Shown here piece by piece: positions 17,398 to 26,097 of a stretch of DNA of 41,499 nt (position 1 is the first letter of the stretch; each line of letters begins with the position of its first letter). The notes below the pieces were generated by a model. That model saw only the letters and a program-made list of their open reading frames with translations. It made no database searches and was not told the DNA's origin. The stretch is from Opitutales bacterium. GTDB lineage: Bacteria > Verrucomicrobiota > Verrucomicrobiia > Opitutales > UBA953. Both the position numbers and the translations under genes were made by a program. The stretch lies in assembly GCA_017531845.1 (NCBI GenBank), contig JAFXKI010000001.1:1-41499 (forward strand), written 5' to 3'.

Positions 17398-19520
17398 TTC
17401 AAATCGAGCAAAAGTTCTTCGGGCGAAGCCATTCTCCCGGCAGGAACGGATACCTCGCCGCTACGCCGCAAAAATTCCGCCTCATCGACGATTTCGATGC
17501 CGAGTGCCCGCGCTTTTTCGAGCTTGCTTCCCGCTTCTTCACCGGCGAGCACGCAAGTTGTTTTTTTGCTGACGGAGGCGGCGACTTTCCCGCCGCGTGC
17601 CTCAATCATTTTCTTCGCGTCGTCACGTTTCAGCGTCGGAAGCGTTCCCGTCAGCACAAAGATTTTTCCTTCAAAAATTTGTTCGACAGCGGAGGAATCG
17701 TCCGGCGTTCCCGCGATTTCCGTATTCAATCCTGCTACAATAAAAGCTTCGCAGAGTGCCTGATTTTCGGGCTTCAGGAAAAACTCGGCGACGCTGGAGG
17801 CGACGATTTCCCCGATGCCGGCAACCGTCGCCAAATCCTCTGCAGATGCAGCCGCGAGCACGGAAAGCGTTTTAAATTTTTTTGCCAAATCCTTTGCGGT
17901 GGTTTCTCCGACGTTCGGAATCCCCAAGCCGTTAATCAGGCGCCAAAGCTCACGGGAACGCGAAGCCTCGATTCCTGCGAGGAGATTTTGTGCGGATTTT
18001 TCCTTAAATTTTTCGAGTTTGAGAACTTGTTCCAAGCTCAGTGTATAAAGGTCAGCCGGCGTTTTCACGAATCCGAGGTCGACAAGCTGATTTGCAACGG
18101 CTTCTCCCAAATTCGGAATATCCATACAGGTTTTTCCCGCAAAATAAATCAGGCGTCGCTTCCGAAGCTCCGGAGAATCTTTTTCCTTCACATACCACGC
18201 AACCGCGCGCTCGTAGCCTTTTTCCGGTCTCTTCGGGTCAACCAATCGCAAGGGCCGCTCCGCATCGATTCCAAGTTTTTTCAGTTCGTTTTCAAAAGAA
18301 AAAACCTCGGAATCGGCTCTGCGTTTTTCCGGAACGAAACGAACAACCTGCGGAATAATTTCTCCCGCTTTTTCGATAATGACGCGATCTCCCACGCGCA
18401 AATCCTTGCGGGCAATTTCGTCTTCGTTGTGAAGCGTGGCGCGGGAAACCGTCGTTCCCGCGACTTCGACCGGATCGAGCTCGGCAACGGGCGTGATTTT
18501 CCCCGTGCGCCCGATTTGCAACGTGATGGCGCGAAGCGTGGTTTCCGCCTGCTCCGGCGCATATTTAAACGCAATTGCCCAGCGTGGCGCGTTGGATTTT
18601 TCTCCGAGTTTGCGCTGGAGAGCCAAGCTGTTGAGCTTGACAACTGCGCCGTCCGTCGGGAACGGATAACTTTTGCGCAGTTCTCCGAGCTCGCGAATTT
18701 TTTCTGCGGCGGCATCTCCGCCAAGCACGTTCCCGCAAAATTCCGTAACGGGGAATCCCCACGCATGAAGCGTTGCACGCAGTTCGGAAAGGGAAGCAAA
18801 CGTTCCCGCCGGCTCGCACGCGCCCAATCCGTAAACAAAAGTGTCGAGCCTGCGCCGAGCGGATTCCTCCGGATTTTGCGATTTTATCGTTCCCGCCGTG
18901 AGGTTACGCGGATTTGCAAACGGTTCCAGCCCTTCGGCTTCGCGTTGCGCGTTGATGCGCAAAAATTCACCGTTGCGCATGTAAATTTCGCCGCGGATTT
19001 CCACAATTTTCGGAAAAGGCTTTCCGGGAATCGGAACAAGCGCTGCGGGAACGCCCGCAATATTTGCCACGTGGCGGGAAATATCGTCGCCCTCCACTCC
19101 GTTCCCCCGCGTGAGCGCGCGCACGAATTTTCCGTTTTCGTAAGTATAAGACACCGAAACACCGTCGATTTTCGGTTCGACGAGAAAGTTCATTTCCCCG
19201 GCGGGAACGTCTTTTCCGACCCGTGCGCAAAATTCAAGAAATTCGCCCTCGGAATAAGTATTGTCCAGGCTCTGCATCGGAACGCGATGCGGGAATTTTT
19301 CGAAACCTCGGGAACGGTCGTCGCCTACAATTTGCGACGGCGAATTTTCCGCAGAAAATTCCGGATGAGCGGACTCAAGGGCTTTCAGCTCGGATTTCAG
19401 TAAATCGTATTCAAAATCGGAAATCACAGGAGCGGCATTGCGGTAATAACGCTCGTCGTGTTCGGTGATTTCTTTGCGGAGTTGCTCAATGCGTTGAGCC
19501 GGGGAAATGGGAGTGCTCAT
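17394..19520 (-). CDS. ligA: NAD-dependent DNA ligase, zinc finger apparently lost
   Basis: A 708-residue LigA that seals nicks using NAD+. The Ia and nucleotidyltransferase domains carry the NAD site (Asp-Phe-Glu-Tyr-Asp-Leu-Leu near 35-41) and catalytic Lys117 in Glu-Pro-Lys-Ile-Asp-Gly. The OB domain follows (about 325-405), then helix-hairpin-helix repeats (Ile-Asn-Gly-Leu-Gly-Ile-Pro-Asn-Val-Gly-Glu near 535) and a BRCT domain from about 630 to 690. The stretch at about 415-460, where LigA proteins carry four zinc-binding Cys (Cys-Pro-x-Cys and Cys-x5-Cys), contains none; the only Cys is at 465. The start at 19520 fits the family; an upstream ATG would add a spurious hydrophobic segment. 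It converges on the helicase gene. Confidence 0.95.
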   Translation of the reverse strand: MSTPISPAQRIEQLRKEITEHDERYYRNAAPVISDFEYDLLKSELKALESAHPEFSAENSPSQIVGDDRSRGFEKFPHRVPMQSLDNTYSEGEFLEFCARVGKDVPAGEMNFLVEPKIDGVSVSYTYENGKFVRALTRGNGVEGDDISRHVANIAGVPAALVPIPGKPFPKIVEIRGEIYMRNGEFLRINAQREAEGLEPFANPRNLTAGTIKSQNPEESARRRLDTFVYGLGACEPAGTFASLSELRATLHAWGFPVTEFCGNVLGGDAAAEKIRELGELRKSYPFPTDGAVVKLNSLALQRKLGEKSNAPRWAIAFKYAPEQAETTLRAITLQIGRTGKITPVAELDPVEVAGTTVSRATLHNEDEIARKDLRVGDRVIIEKAGEIIPQVVRFVPEKRRADSEVFSFENELKKLGIDAERPLRLVDPKRPEKGYERAVAWYVKEKDSPELRKRRLIYFAGKTCMDIPNLGEAVANQLVDLGFVKTPADLYTLSLEQVLKLEKFKEKSAQNLLAGIEASRSRELWRLINGLGIPNVGETTAKDLAKKFKTLSVLAAASAEDLATVAGIGEIVASSVAEFFLKPENQALCEAFIVAGLNTEIAGTPDDSSAVEQIFEGKIFVLTGTLPTLKRDDAKKMIEARGGKVAASVSKKTTCVLAGEEAGSKLEKARALGIEIVDEAEFLRRSGEVSVPAGRMASPEELLLDLN

Positions 19521-19641
19521 TGAATTTACGGTGCTTAGAAAGTAAAGCGAAACCGCAAGGGCGTAAAACGAAAAGCGGAGTAAAAGAGACATGCGCTACA
19601 AAAAAAAGTCTCTCCCGGTTTTTGTAAACCGAAATAAAAAA

Positions 19642-19681
19642 AAGCGTTCCCGCGAAACCGAACCGATTCGCGGGAACGCTT
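19642..19681 (-). terminator. Terminator of the DUF481 gene, two boxes in a 15-bp stem
   Basis: AAGCGTTCCCGCGAA at 19642-19656 pairs perfectly with 19667-19681 around a 10-base loop. On the minus strand a run of T follows, as expected for the gene ending at 19753. Both arms are exact CGTTCCCG/CGGGAACG boxes. Confidence 0.85.
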
Positions 19682-19752
19682 CAGGCAAGAGAAGCGGATT
19701 CCGTCAGCTTCTCCGATAGATAACAGCCGGAATGACTGTTATCCGTTTTTTT

Positions 19753-20826
19753 TTACCAAACAAAAATGACTTTTGCGTAGTAAGTCGTGTCCAAATGATC
19801 GGCGGCGGTAGTTTCCGCGCGGTATTCGTTTTTCATGCCGATACGCACGCTCATATTGTCGATGCTTTCCACGTCAAAATCCACATAGGATTCGTGCGTG
19901 GCGACGTAATCGCCGAAGAAATCTTCAAACGCCGGCGTGTAGGAAATGTCGGTAACGATTTTTCCCCAGTCCCACGAATAGTCGTGATGTAGGCCGAAGT
20001 CCAGACCGAGCGCGGACGTATCGTCGGGATTGTCCCAGTTCCCGTCGTGCATATAGTCTTTGTAGGTTTCGTAGCGGTAGGAAAGACCGCCGCGAAGCGA
20101 GAAATGCCAATTGTCCTCGTCAATTACTTTGTAGCCCAAACCTGCGGCGGAGGTCGAAAGGAAGCGGATGTTTTTCACGCGGTCGAAACCGAGATCTTCA
20201 CGCGCATACCAGAACGTCATCGCAGAAATACTATGTTCGTAATCCACGCCGCAATGCAGGTCGTCGGCGGATTTTGACCAATCTTTCGTTCCCGAGGTTT
20301 CCTTGGTTTTGCCGTAATTGTAGTTGGCGTAAAACTTCAGCGTGTCGTCGGAAGTCGTGCGAACGGCTTCTGCGGAAACGCCGGCGGTGAGGCTTTCCGT
20401 GTTGCCGGTTTTACCGAGCATCGACGCGCCGAGCGAATATGCCCATTTGCTGGAGAGAAGTTTCTCTTCGGGCGAAAGAGCCCCGTCTTGCCACGACGTT
20501 TGAATTTGGGAAATTTCGAGATCCGCAGCAAGGCTGCCGCCGTCAATTTTCACGCGTCCGTCCGACTCCGAAACGATTCTCCCGCGCACGGTATTTTTGT
20601 CGGGCGTGCGCACAAAAACCGGAGCATCCGTCGTAATCGAGACGACCTCGCTTTGGGAAACTTTCACCGTTCCCGCCGTATTGGTCTCAACGGAAATGAC
20701 GCCGCCGTCAATACTTTCAATTTTCCCGACGTAAACGGAACCGTCCGTGCATTCAACTTCGTCCGCAAATGCCGCAACGGAAATCAGAGCCGCCGAGGTT
20801 AAGAAGAGCAGTTTTTTCGTATTCAT
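19753..20826 (-). CDS. DUF481-type (YdiY-like) outer-membrane protein
   Basis: A 357-residue exported protein. A signal peptide (Lys-Lys-Leu-Leu-Phe-Leu core, Ala-Phe-Ala at 19-21) precedes a small beta-rich domain (about 22-110; Asp-Gly-Ser-Val-Tyr-Val-Gly-Lys-Ile repeats). Then comes a C-terminal beta-barrel region with alternating aromatic strands (for example Leu-Lys-Phe-Tyr-Ala-Asn-Tyr-Asn-Tyr-Gly-Lys-Thr). The chain ends in aromatic Trp after Val-Ile-Phe-Val, the kind of last strand recognised by BamA. DUF481 members are outer-membrane proteins, some induced by salt or low pH; the role is unknown. It has its own box-type terminator. Confidence 0.75.
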   Translation of the reverse strand: MNTKKLLFLTSAALISVAAFADEVECTDGSVYVGKIESIDGGVISVETNTAGTVKVSQSEVVSITTDAPVFVRTPDKNTVRGRIVSESDGRVKIDGGSLAADLEISQIQTSWQDGALSPEEKLLSSKWAYSLGASMLGKTGNTESLTAGVSAEAVRTTSDDTLKFYANYNYGKTKETSGTKDWSKSADDLHCGVDYEHSISAMTFWYAREDLGFDRVKNIRFLSTSAAGLGYKVIDEDNWHFSLRGGLSYRYETYKDYMHDGNWDNPDDTSALGLDFGLHHDYSWDWGKIVTDISYTPAFEDFFGDYVATHESYVDFDVESIDNMSVRIGMKNEYRAETTAADHLDTTYYAKVIFVW

Positions 20827-20977
20827 TTTGGTTTGTTTTGTTTGAGGTTAAATTTTTACGGGAGCTGCCTTTTCCGGGAAATTTTGCCTCGCACCAAGCA
20901 CACGATGCGGCAAAAAAACTTTTCGAAGCACCTACTACATTCCGGAAACTAAGGAATTGTCGCTTCTCCCGCTTTTC

Positions 20978-22660
20978 TTAAAACTTTTTGGAGTCTTTGA
21001 GCGTTACCGTGCGATTGAAGACGGGTGCGCCGGGCTTGGAATCCGGATCGGCGCAGAAATAGCCGATGCGCTCAAACTGGAAGCGCGCGCCGGCGGGAAC
21101 GTCCAAGAGCGACGGTTCGACAAGCGCGGTCGCGACGGTGAGCGAATTCGGGTTCAGATTGTCGCGCCAGTCGCCGCCCTCGGGAACGTCCGCCGGCTCT
21201 TCTTTCGTGAAAAGGCGATCGTAGAGGCGCACTTCGACGGACTTGGCGTGCGCTGCGGAAACCCAGTGAATCGTCGCCTTGATTTTGCGTCCGTCGGGCG
21301 TGTTCCCGCCGCGCGTTTCCGGATCGTAAGTGCAGTGAATGACGGAGACGTTCCCGTCCGCGTCCTTTTCGCAGGAAACGCATTTGACGACGTAAGCCCA
21401 GCGCAGACGCACTTCGCGTCCCGGCGTGAGGCGGAAAAATTTCTTCGGCGCGTCTTCCATGAAGTCTTCGCGTTCGATGAAAATTTCACGCGAAAACGGC
21501 ACGATGCGCGTTCCCGCCGCTTCGTCTTCGGGATTGTTGACGGCGACGAGTTCTTCGACTTGGTTTTCCGGATAATTGTCGATAACGACTTTGACCGGAT
21601 TCATCACCGCCATCGCGCGCGGCGAGGTTTTGTTCAAATCAGCGCGCACGGTGTGTTCGAGCAAGGCGACATCCGTGAGCGAATTGTATTTCGTCACGCC
21701 GATAATTTCGCAGAAATTGCGGATGGATTCCGGCGTGTAGCCGCGGCGGCGCAGCCCGCAAACCGTGGGCATGCGCGGGTCGTCCCAGCCGTTGACGAGG
21801 TTTTCCTGCACGAGTTCGAGCAGGCGGCGCTTGCTCATCATCGTGTAAGTCAGGTTCAGGCGTGCAAATTCGTATTGATGCGGCTTCGCAGGCGTGTTCA
21901 GCGTGTTGATTACCCAATCGTAAAACGGGCGATGCACCTCAAATTCGAGCGTGCAAATCGAGTGCGTTACGCCCTCAATCGCATCTTCGAGCGGGTGCGC
22001 AAAGTCATACATCGGGTAAACGCACCATTTGTCGCCCGTGTTGTGATGGGAGACTTTGCGCACGCGGTAAATGACGGGATCGCGCATGTGCATGTTCGGC
22101 GAAAACATATCGACTTTCGCGCGAAGCGTCGCCGCGCCTTCGTCGTATTCGCCGCGCGTCATTTTGGCAAATTCTTCGAGGTTTTCCTCGACGGAGCGTT
22201 CCCTCCACGGCGAAGCTTTTCCGGGCTTGTCGGGAACGCCGCGGTAATCCTTCCATTCCTCGGCGGAAAGGTGGCAAACGTAGGCTTTGCCGAGCTTAAT
22301 CAGCTGAATCGCGTAATCGTAAATTTTGTCGAAGTAATCCGAGGCATGAAAATAATTTTCGCCCCAATCGAAGCCGAGCCAGCGCACGTCTTCCTGAATG
22401 GATTCGACGTATTCGACGTCTTCGCGCGTCGGGTTCGTATCGTCCATGCGCAAATGGCATTTCCCGCCGTATTCCTTCGCCATGCCGAAATCGAGGCAAA
22501 TCGCCTTCGCGTGCCCGATGTGCAGGTAGCCGTTCGGCTCGGGCGGGAAACGCGTAACGATGCTCTTGACCGTTCCCGCGGCGAGGTCGTTGTCGATGAT
22601 TTGACGAATGAAGTGGCGATTGACCGCCGGCGTTTCAGGAGAAATGGTTTCTTCGCTCAT
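20978..22660 (-). CDS. glnS: Glutaminyl-tRNA synthetase
   Basis: A 560-residue class I tRNA synthetase that charges tRNA-Gln directly. The HIGH motif appears as Pro-Asn-Gly-Tyr-Leu-His-Ile-Gly-His at 42-50. The KMSKS motif has the GlnRS/GluRS form Met-Met-Ser-Lys-Arg-Arg at 274-279. Trp-Asp-Asp-Pro-Arg-Met-Pro-Thr follows in the GlnRS-specific position, and two anticodon-binding beta-barrels fill the C-terminal 220 residues. It is clearly GlnRS rather than GluRS by length and by the C-terminal beta domains. The ATG at 22660 gives the standard N-terminus; no clear Shine-Dalgarno is visible. The presence of glnS suggests this organism need not use the GatCAB route for Gln-tRNA. Confidence 0.97.
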   Translation of the reverse strand: MSEETISPETPAVNRHFIRQIIDNDLAAGTVKSIVTRFPPEPNGYLHIGHAKAICLDFGMAKEYGGKCHLRMDDTNPTREDVEYVESIQEDVRWLGFDWGENYFHASDYFDKIYDYAIQLIKLGKAYVCHLSAEEWKDYRGVPDKPGKASPWRERSVEENLEEFAKMTRGEYDEGAATLRAKVDMFSPNMHMRDPVIYRVRKVSHHNTGDKWCVYPMYDFAHPLEDAIEGVTHSICTLEFEVHRPFYDWVINTLNTPAKPHQYEFARLNLTYTMMSKRRLLELVQENLVNGWDDPRMPTVCGLRRRGYTPESIRNFCEIIGVTKYNSLTDVALLEHTVRADLNKTSPRAMAVMNPVKVVIDNYPENQVEELVAVNNPEDEAAGTRIVPFSREIFIEREDFMEDAPKKFFRLTPGREVRLRWAYVVKCVSCEKDADGNVSVIHCTYDPETRGGNTPDGRKIKATIHWVSAAHAKSVEVRLYDRLFTKEEPADVPEGGDWRDNLNPNSLTVATALVEPSLLDVPAGARFQFERIGYFCADPDSKPGAPVFNRTVTLKDSKKF

Positions 22661-22734
22661 AGCATGAAAAGGGAAAAGAATAATCACGTTCCCGCGATAA
22701 ATAAACAGAAATATAGAAAAATTGCTTTGAAAAA

Positions 22735-22762
22735 GCGTTCCCGCCGAAACCGACGGGAACGC
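22735..22762 (-). terminator. Box-derived terminator between the beta-repeat protein gene and glnS
   Basis: GCGTTCCCG at 22735-22743 and CGGGAACGC at 22754-22762 pair perfectly around a 10-base loop and are followed on the minus strand by TTTTTC. It would stop transcription of the gene that ends at 22979 before it enters glnS. Confidence 0.65.
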
Positions 22763-22822
22763 CCAACTAACTTCATTTAATCTATATATCCGGAGCAAAG
22801 CTAAGCCCCGCTCCGAAAAGTC

Positions 22823-22983
22823 TTTTTGACTCCTCCACCACGCCTTCGGCGCGGTCCCCCTCCCCTTACCAAGGGGAGGAGCTTTTTTATTAATTTCTAA
22901 TTTTTAATTAAATCACTATAAAAGCTCTCCCTCTTACTAAGAGGGAGGGGACCATGCGAAGCATGGTGAGGGCGTTCTTTAGC
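22823..22983. repeat. Fold-back (MITE-like) repeat, copy 1
   Basis: This 161-base element has a second copy at 25845-25995. The first 61 bases are identical in both copies, and the last 58 or so differ at one base; the AT-rich centre differs. Each copy holds small hairpins (CCTCCCCTT-ACCAAGGGGAGG; CTCCCTCTT with AAGAGGGAG; CATGCGAAGCATG). The two outer arms are imperfect inverted repeats of each other. The right end runs through the stop codon of the beta-repeat protein gene. No coding capacity. Confidence 0.8.
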
Positions 22984-25558
22984 GACGGGAACGCCGACGA
23001 CGCGACGCCACCAGCGCCAACGCACCTACACCCGCCAACAATCCGAACGCCGACGGCTCAGGAATCGTAAGCGTGAGAGAAAGCGTCCCGTCGCTATACG
23101 ACCATTCTTTATTTACATATTTGGAAAATGCTCCGGAGCTGTCCGTAACCGACAAATAACTCAATTGCTCTGTGGTCAGCGTGTCCGATGCCGCTGAGAC
23201 ATCGCCAAAGGTCAGGGTCGTTTCCGTCAGAATCGTCAGCACTTCTTTGTCTGCATCAAGCACATCTGCAAAATCAGCCAAGTCGACAACAAGCGTTGCG
23301 CCGGAAGCCAAATTGATTGCTCCCGCATCAACGTTTTCAACCGAAATCTGCAACTTAGCACCATTCGCCACAGAAACGTTTCCGCCACCAAGCGCACTTG
23401 TGCTTGCCGCAACCAGCGTTCCCGCAGAAATCGTCGTGTCTTGGGTGTAGGTGTTATTACCTGAAAGCGTCAATTCTCCGGAACCGAACTTTAAAAGCCC
23501 TCCCTCCACAGGGGCTTGTCCATTACGCATAACTCCGGAAATAATTAGTTTTCCGCCGTCCTCGACATCAACGATTAATTCTTTACGAAGCCCAATCGTT
23601 GAAGAAATTTCATTTTCGATTCCCGACGCCTTAATTTTTCCATTCCAAGAATTAAACGAACGCCCCTCCGTCGCAGAAACAGTTGAATAACCTTTAAGTT
23701 CAAGCGTTTTAGAAAGCGTCATGCTGTTATTACCATTACCATCGGAATCGTTAATAACAAGACTCGCCTTCTCAGTACTATTATTACCTTGAAGAGAAAT
23801 TACGCCGGAATCCAAGCCGTCGCCGTTAAATCCCAACGCATCATGCCCCGAGAGCGTCAAAGTTCCACCGGCAAGCACCTCAAGTGTCCCTTCAAAATCC
23901 GATCCGACCGCCGTTGTAAGCTCCAACGAACCCGAAACTTTTACCGTGGCATTAGATGCAATTTCTAAAGCACCAAGTGTCGTTTTTCCTGCGAACTCCG
24001 TACTCCCCCCGCCCCACGGGTTGATCATGCTGTATTTTCCAAGCGCGACAGTTCCCGTGAACTTCACATCTCCGTCGTCCGGAGCAATCAATGTTCCGTC
24101 TCCGGAGACGCTACCGGAAATTGTCACACCGGCACTATTATCAAACTTATTGTATCCAAACGAGCGAACATATCCGTTCTTTCCGGATTCAACGACTATA
24201 TCCTTTGAAAACTCAGATTTTGTGTTTCGAAAATGCAATGATGCATTTTCGAGCACTACTTGGCTGGCATCTCCAAGTGTATTCGTCGTCGCCGCCATTT
24301 GGACATTTTTCAAACGAACGGCTCCCGTAAACTTATCACTTTCGGAGTTATTGATAATTGTAAGGGTGTTTTCCGTATTAGCGTTCTCAAAATCCGTCAC
24401 ATTACTGGAAAACACAAGCGCCCCCGTCCCGCCAATCGTAACCGTATTTGAGACGCCCGAAGTAACCGCAACCTCCAAGGTTGAATCCTTCCCAATTGAT
24501 ACTCTCCCAATTGATACTCCCGGAGATGAATCACGAACAGAAAGCGTTCCCGACCCATCAAGCGTCAACGTTTTTCCAGCGGCAATCGTTACCGCGCCCA
24601 TAGGCTCAATTTTGTAATCCGTTCCCGTAAACGTTGTATTTTCGGAAATTGTTACCGCGCCCGGCACAAGCGAGCCGGAAACCGTAACCGTCGCATCAAC
24701 AGTATTAAACGTCACGGAGTCTCTGTCTGCAAAAGCGACACCGTCATCCCACGACGCAGCCGATTTATCCCAAGTTCCTCCGGTTTCCCCACCTGCCCAA
24801 GTTAAATTACCATAATTAATCTCTTTATAAGAGACAGAAAGATTCGCAATTTTACATCCGGAGTCGTTCAATCCGGTAGTCTCCGTATTCCACCCCGGCG
24901 CCTTAATGCCGATACTGTATTTGTTGCGCTCCGAAGCATTCTCTGCCCAAGTAATATCGCTTATCCAACCTCCAAAAACGGCGTCGCTTCCGTTAAGGGA
25001 TGCCGCCCACGTATCTCCGGTAAGAGACCAAGTAATCGTATTCCACGCATTCTGGTTCAACTTTAAAGTTGTTTTATTGTTGGAGAAGATAGCGTCTGTC
25101 GCCGTCCCAAGACCGAAGGAAACATAACCTCCTCCGCTGAGACCAAGGGCTAGCCCCGTATTGTTCGCGCCGATGTGAAGAATATTTTCTCCCCATGACG
25201 CACCCGTCCAATAATAATCAACAGAGAATGTCAACGTTCTTTCGCCAGTGTTGGAAGTTACTTCCTGTAGAGCATCATAGAAAAATGAATTAGTTTCCGT
25301 TTCCCAATACTGACCATCAGAACTTCCTTCCTTAATAGCAGTCGCCGCAGTGTCATTGATTGTTACGCTTTCGGTCACAAACGTATTACTAACCGTTCCG
25401 CCAAGAACACCGGTTTGATTGTTCTGCGTATTCGTCTGAGAAAAATCCCACGCAAACGAATAATCTCGGGTTCGATCCCACGTATAATCCGCATACGCGG
25501 TGGCGGTCATTGCGGAGGCTGCAATGAGGGTAGAAAAGAAGAATTTTGAGGTCTTCAT
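22979..25558 (-). CDS. PEP-CTERM protein with autotransporter-associated beta-strand repeats
   Basis: An 859-residue exported protein. It has a signal peptide (Lys-Thr-Ser-Lys, hydrophobic core, Ala-Tyr-Ala at 21-23), an N-terminal jelly-roll-like region to about 240, then a long Gly/Thr/Ser/Asn-rich beta region. Near residue 695 stands a clear autotransporter-associated repeat (Gly-Glu-Leu-Thr-Leu-Ser-Gly-Asn-Asn-Thr-Tyr-Thr, then Ala-Gly-Thr-Leu-Val-Ala). The C-terminus (Ile-Pro-Glu-Pro-Ser-Ala-Phe-Gly, a hydrophobic helix, Arg-rich end) is a PEP-CTERM exosortase tag, nearly the same as in the IdeS-like peptidase. No beta-barrel translocator is present. It is probably a surface or matrix protein. 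Only four CGGGAACG boxes occur in 2.6 kb, and base composition is more AT-rich than in its neighbours. Confidence 0.82.
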   Translation of the reverse strand: MKTSKFFFSTLIAASAMTATAYADYTWDRTRDYSFAWDFSQTNTQNNQTGVLGGTVSNTFVTESVTINDTAATAIKEGSSDGQYWETETNSFFYDALQEVTSNTGERTLTFSVDYYWTGASWGENILHIGANNTGLALGLSGGGYVSFGLGTATDAIFSNNKTTLKLNQNAWNTITWSLTGDTWAASLNGSDAVFGGWISDITWAENASERNKYSIGIKAPGWNTETTGLNDSGCKIANLSVSYKEINYGNLTWAGGETGGTWDKSAASWDDGVAFADRDSVTFNTVDATVTVSGSLVPGAVTISENTTFTGTDYKIEPMGAVTIAAGKTLTLDGSGTLSVRDSSPGVSIGRVSIGKDSTLEVAVTSGVSNTVTIGGTGALVFSSNVTDFENANTENTLTIINNSESDKFTGAVRLKNVQMAATTNTLGDASQVVLENASLHFRNTKSEFSKDIVVESGKNGYVRSFGYNKFDNSAGVTISGSVSGDGTLIAPDDGDVKFTGTVALGKYSMINPWGGGSTEFAGKTTLGALEIASNATVKVSGSLELTTAVGSDFEGTLEVLAGGTLTLSGHDALGFNGDGLDSGVISLQGNNSTEKASLVINDSDGNGNNSMTLSKTLELKGYSTVSATEGRSFNSWNGKIKASGIENEISSTIGLRKELIVDVEDGGKLIISGVMRNGQAPVEGGLLKFGSGELTLSGNNTYTQDTTISAGTLVAASTSALGGGNVSVANGAKLQISVENVDAGAINLASGATLVVDLADFADVLDADKEVLTILTETTLTFGDVSAASDTLTTEQLSYLSVTDSSGAFSKYVNKEWSYSDGTLSLTLTIPEPSAFGLLAGVGALALVASRRRRSRR

Positions 25559-25599
25559 AGCTTGTAATGATTAGTGTAGTTGTGTAGTATTAAATTGGG

Positions 25600-25628
25600 A
25601 AAAGGGACATGGCATATTTGTCCCTTTT
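25600..25628. promoter_or_regulatory. Perfect inverted repeat in the leader of the beta-repeat protein gene
   Basis: AAAAGGGACA at 25600-25609 pairs with TGTCCCTTTT at 25619-25628 around a 9-base loop. It lies about 42 bases upstream of the ATG at 25558 on the minus strand. It could be an operator or a leader hairpin. On the plus strand a T-rich tract follows it, but no plus-strand gene ends there. Confidence 0.4.
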
Positions 25629-25707
25629 ATTTTTCGGATTTTACGAAAAAAAAAAAAACGGACGCAAGGGAATTTTGCGGCGGGAACGTATTTTTTTTGG
25701 AGAGGTT

Positions 25708-25850
25708 CGCGCAAAGACGCAAAGTCGCGAAGTTTTTTTTTAAGAAGTTCTCACGGAGACACAGAGTTTTTATTAAAAATCTTTCAAACGCTTGGCGGCT
25801 TGGCGCGAGATTTCAAAAAAACATTTCACGCAAGGTCGCGAAGTTTTTTG
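25708..25850. repeat. Degenerate CGCAAAG-type repeats in a gene-free stretch
   Basis: Within the gene-free region 25559-26097, phrases such as CGCAAAGACGCAAAGTCGCG (25711-25730), AGTCGCGAAGTTTTTT (25723-25738) and its near-copy GGTCGCGAAGTTTTTT (25834-25849), plus ACGGAGACACAGAG, resemble decayed dispersed intergenic repeats. The rest of the gap holds the leader hairpin at 25600-25628, the second fold-back repeat and the malQ leader. No open frame here looks coding. Confidence 0.45.
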
Positions 25851-25995
25851 ACTCCTCCACCACGCCTTCGGCGCGGTCCCCCTCCCCTTACCAAGGGGAG
25901 GAGCTTCTGATTTCCTTTTTTTAAATTTTTAAAAAGCTCTCCCTCTTACCAAGAGGGAGGGGACCATGCGAAGCATGGTGAGGGCGTTCTTTAGC
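25845..25995. repeat. Fold-back (MITE-like) repeat, copy 2
   Basis: A 151-base direct copy of the element at 22823-22983, in the same orientation, with the arms conserved and a shorter, different AT-rich centre. Together the copies bracket the PEP-CTERM beta-repeat gene. An ATG inside it (25966) is in frame with malQ but is not the likely malQ start. Confidence 0.8.
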
Positions 25996-26097
25996 CGCGA
26001 CGGGAACGCGGATTTCTTAACGCAAAGATTTTTTCAACAAACTTGCGCCGAACTTTTTCCGTTGCGCGGGAACGGCGGACTTGGTGAAATTTTGCCG

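Noticed and set aside
16923..19403. 826-codon plus-strand frame opposite ligA
   Set aside because: Overlaps the end of the helicase and all of ligA, both firmly identified. The translation has no domain and a shadow-like composition.
20957..22780. 607-codon plus-strand frame opposite glnS
   Set aside because: Antisense of a highly conserved synthetase. No start signal, no family resemblance.
25966..26097. Upstream ATG extension of malQ
   Set aside because: The extra 44 residues come from the fold-back repeat and intergenic sequence. The enzyme family starts at the later ATG.
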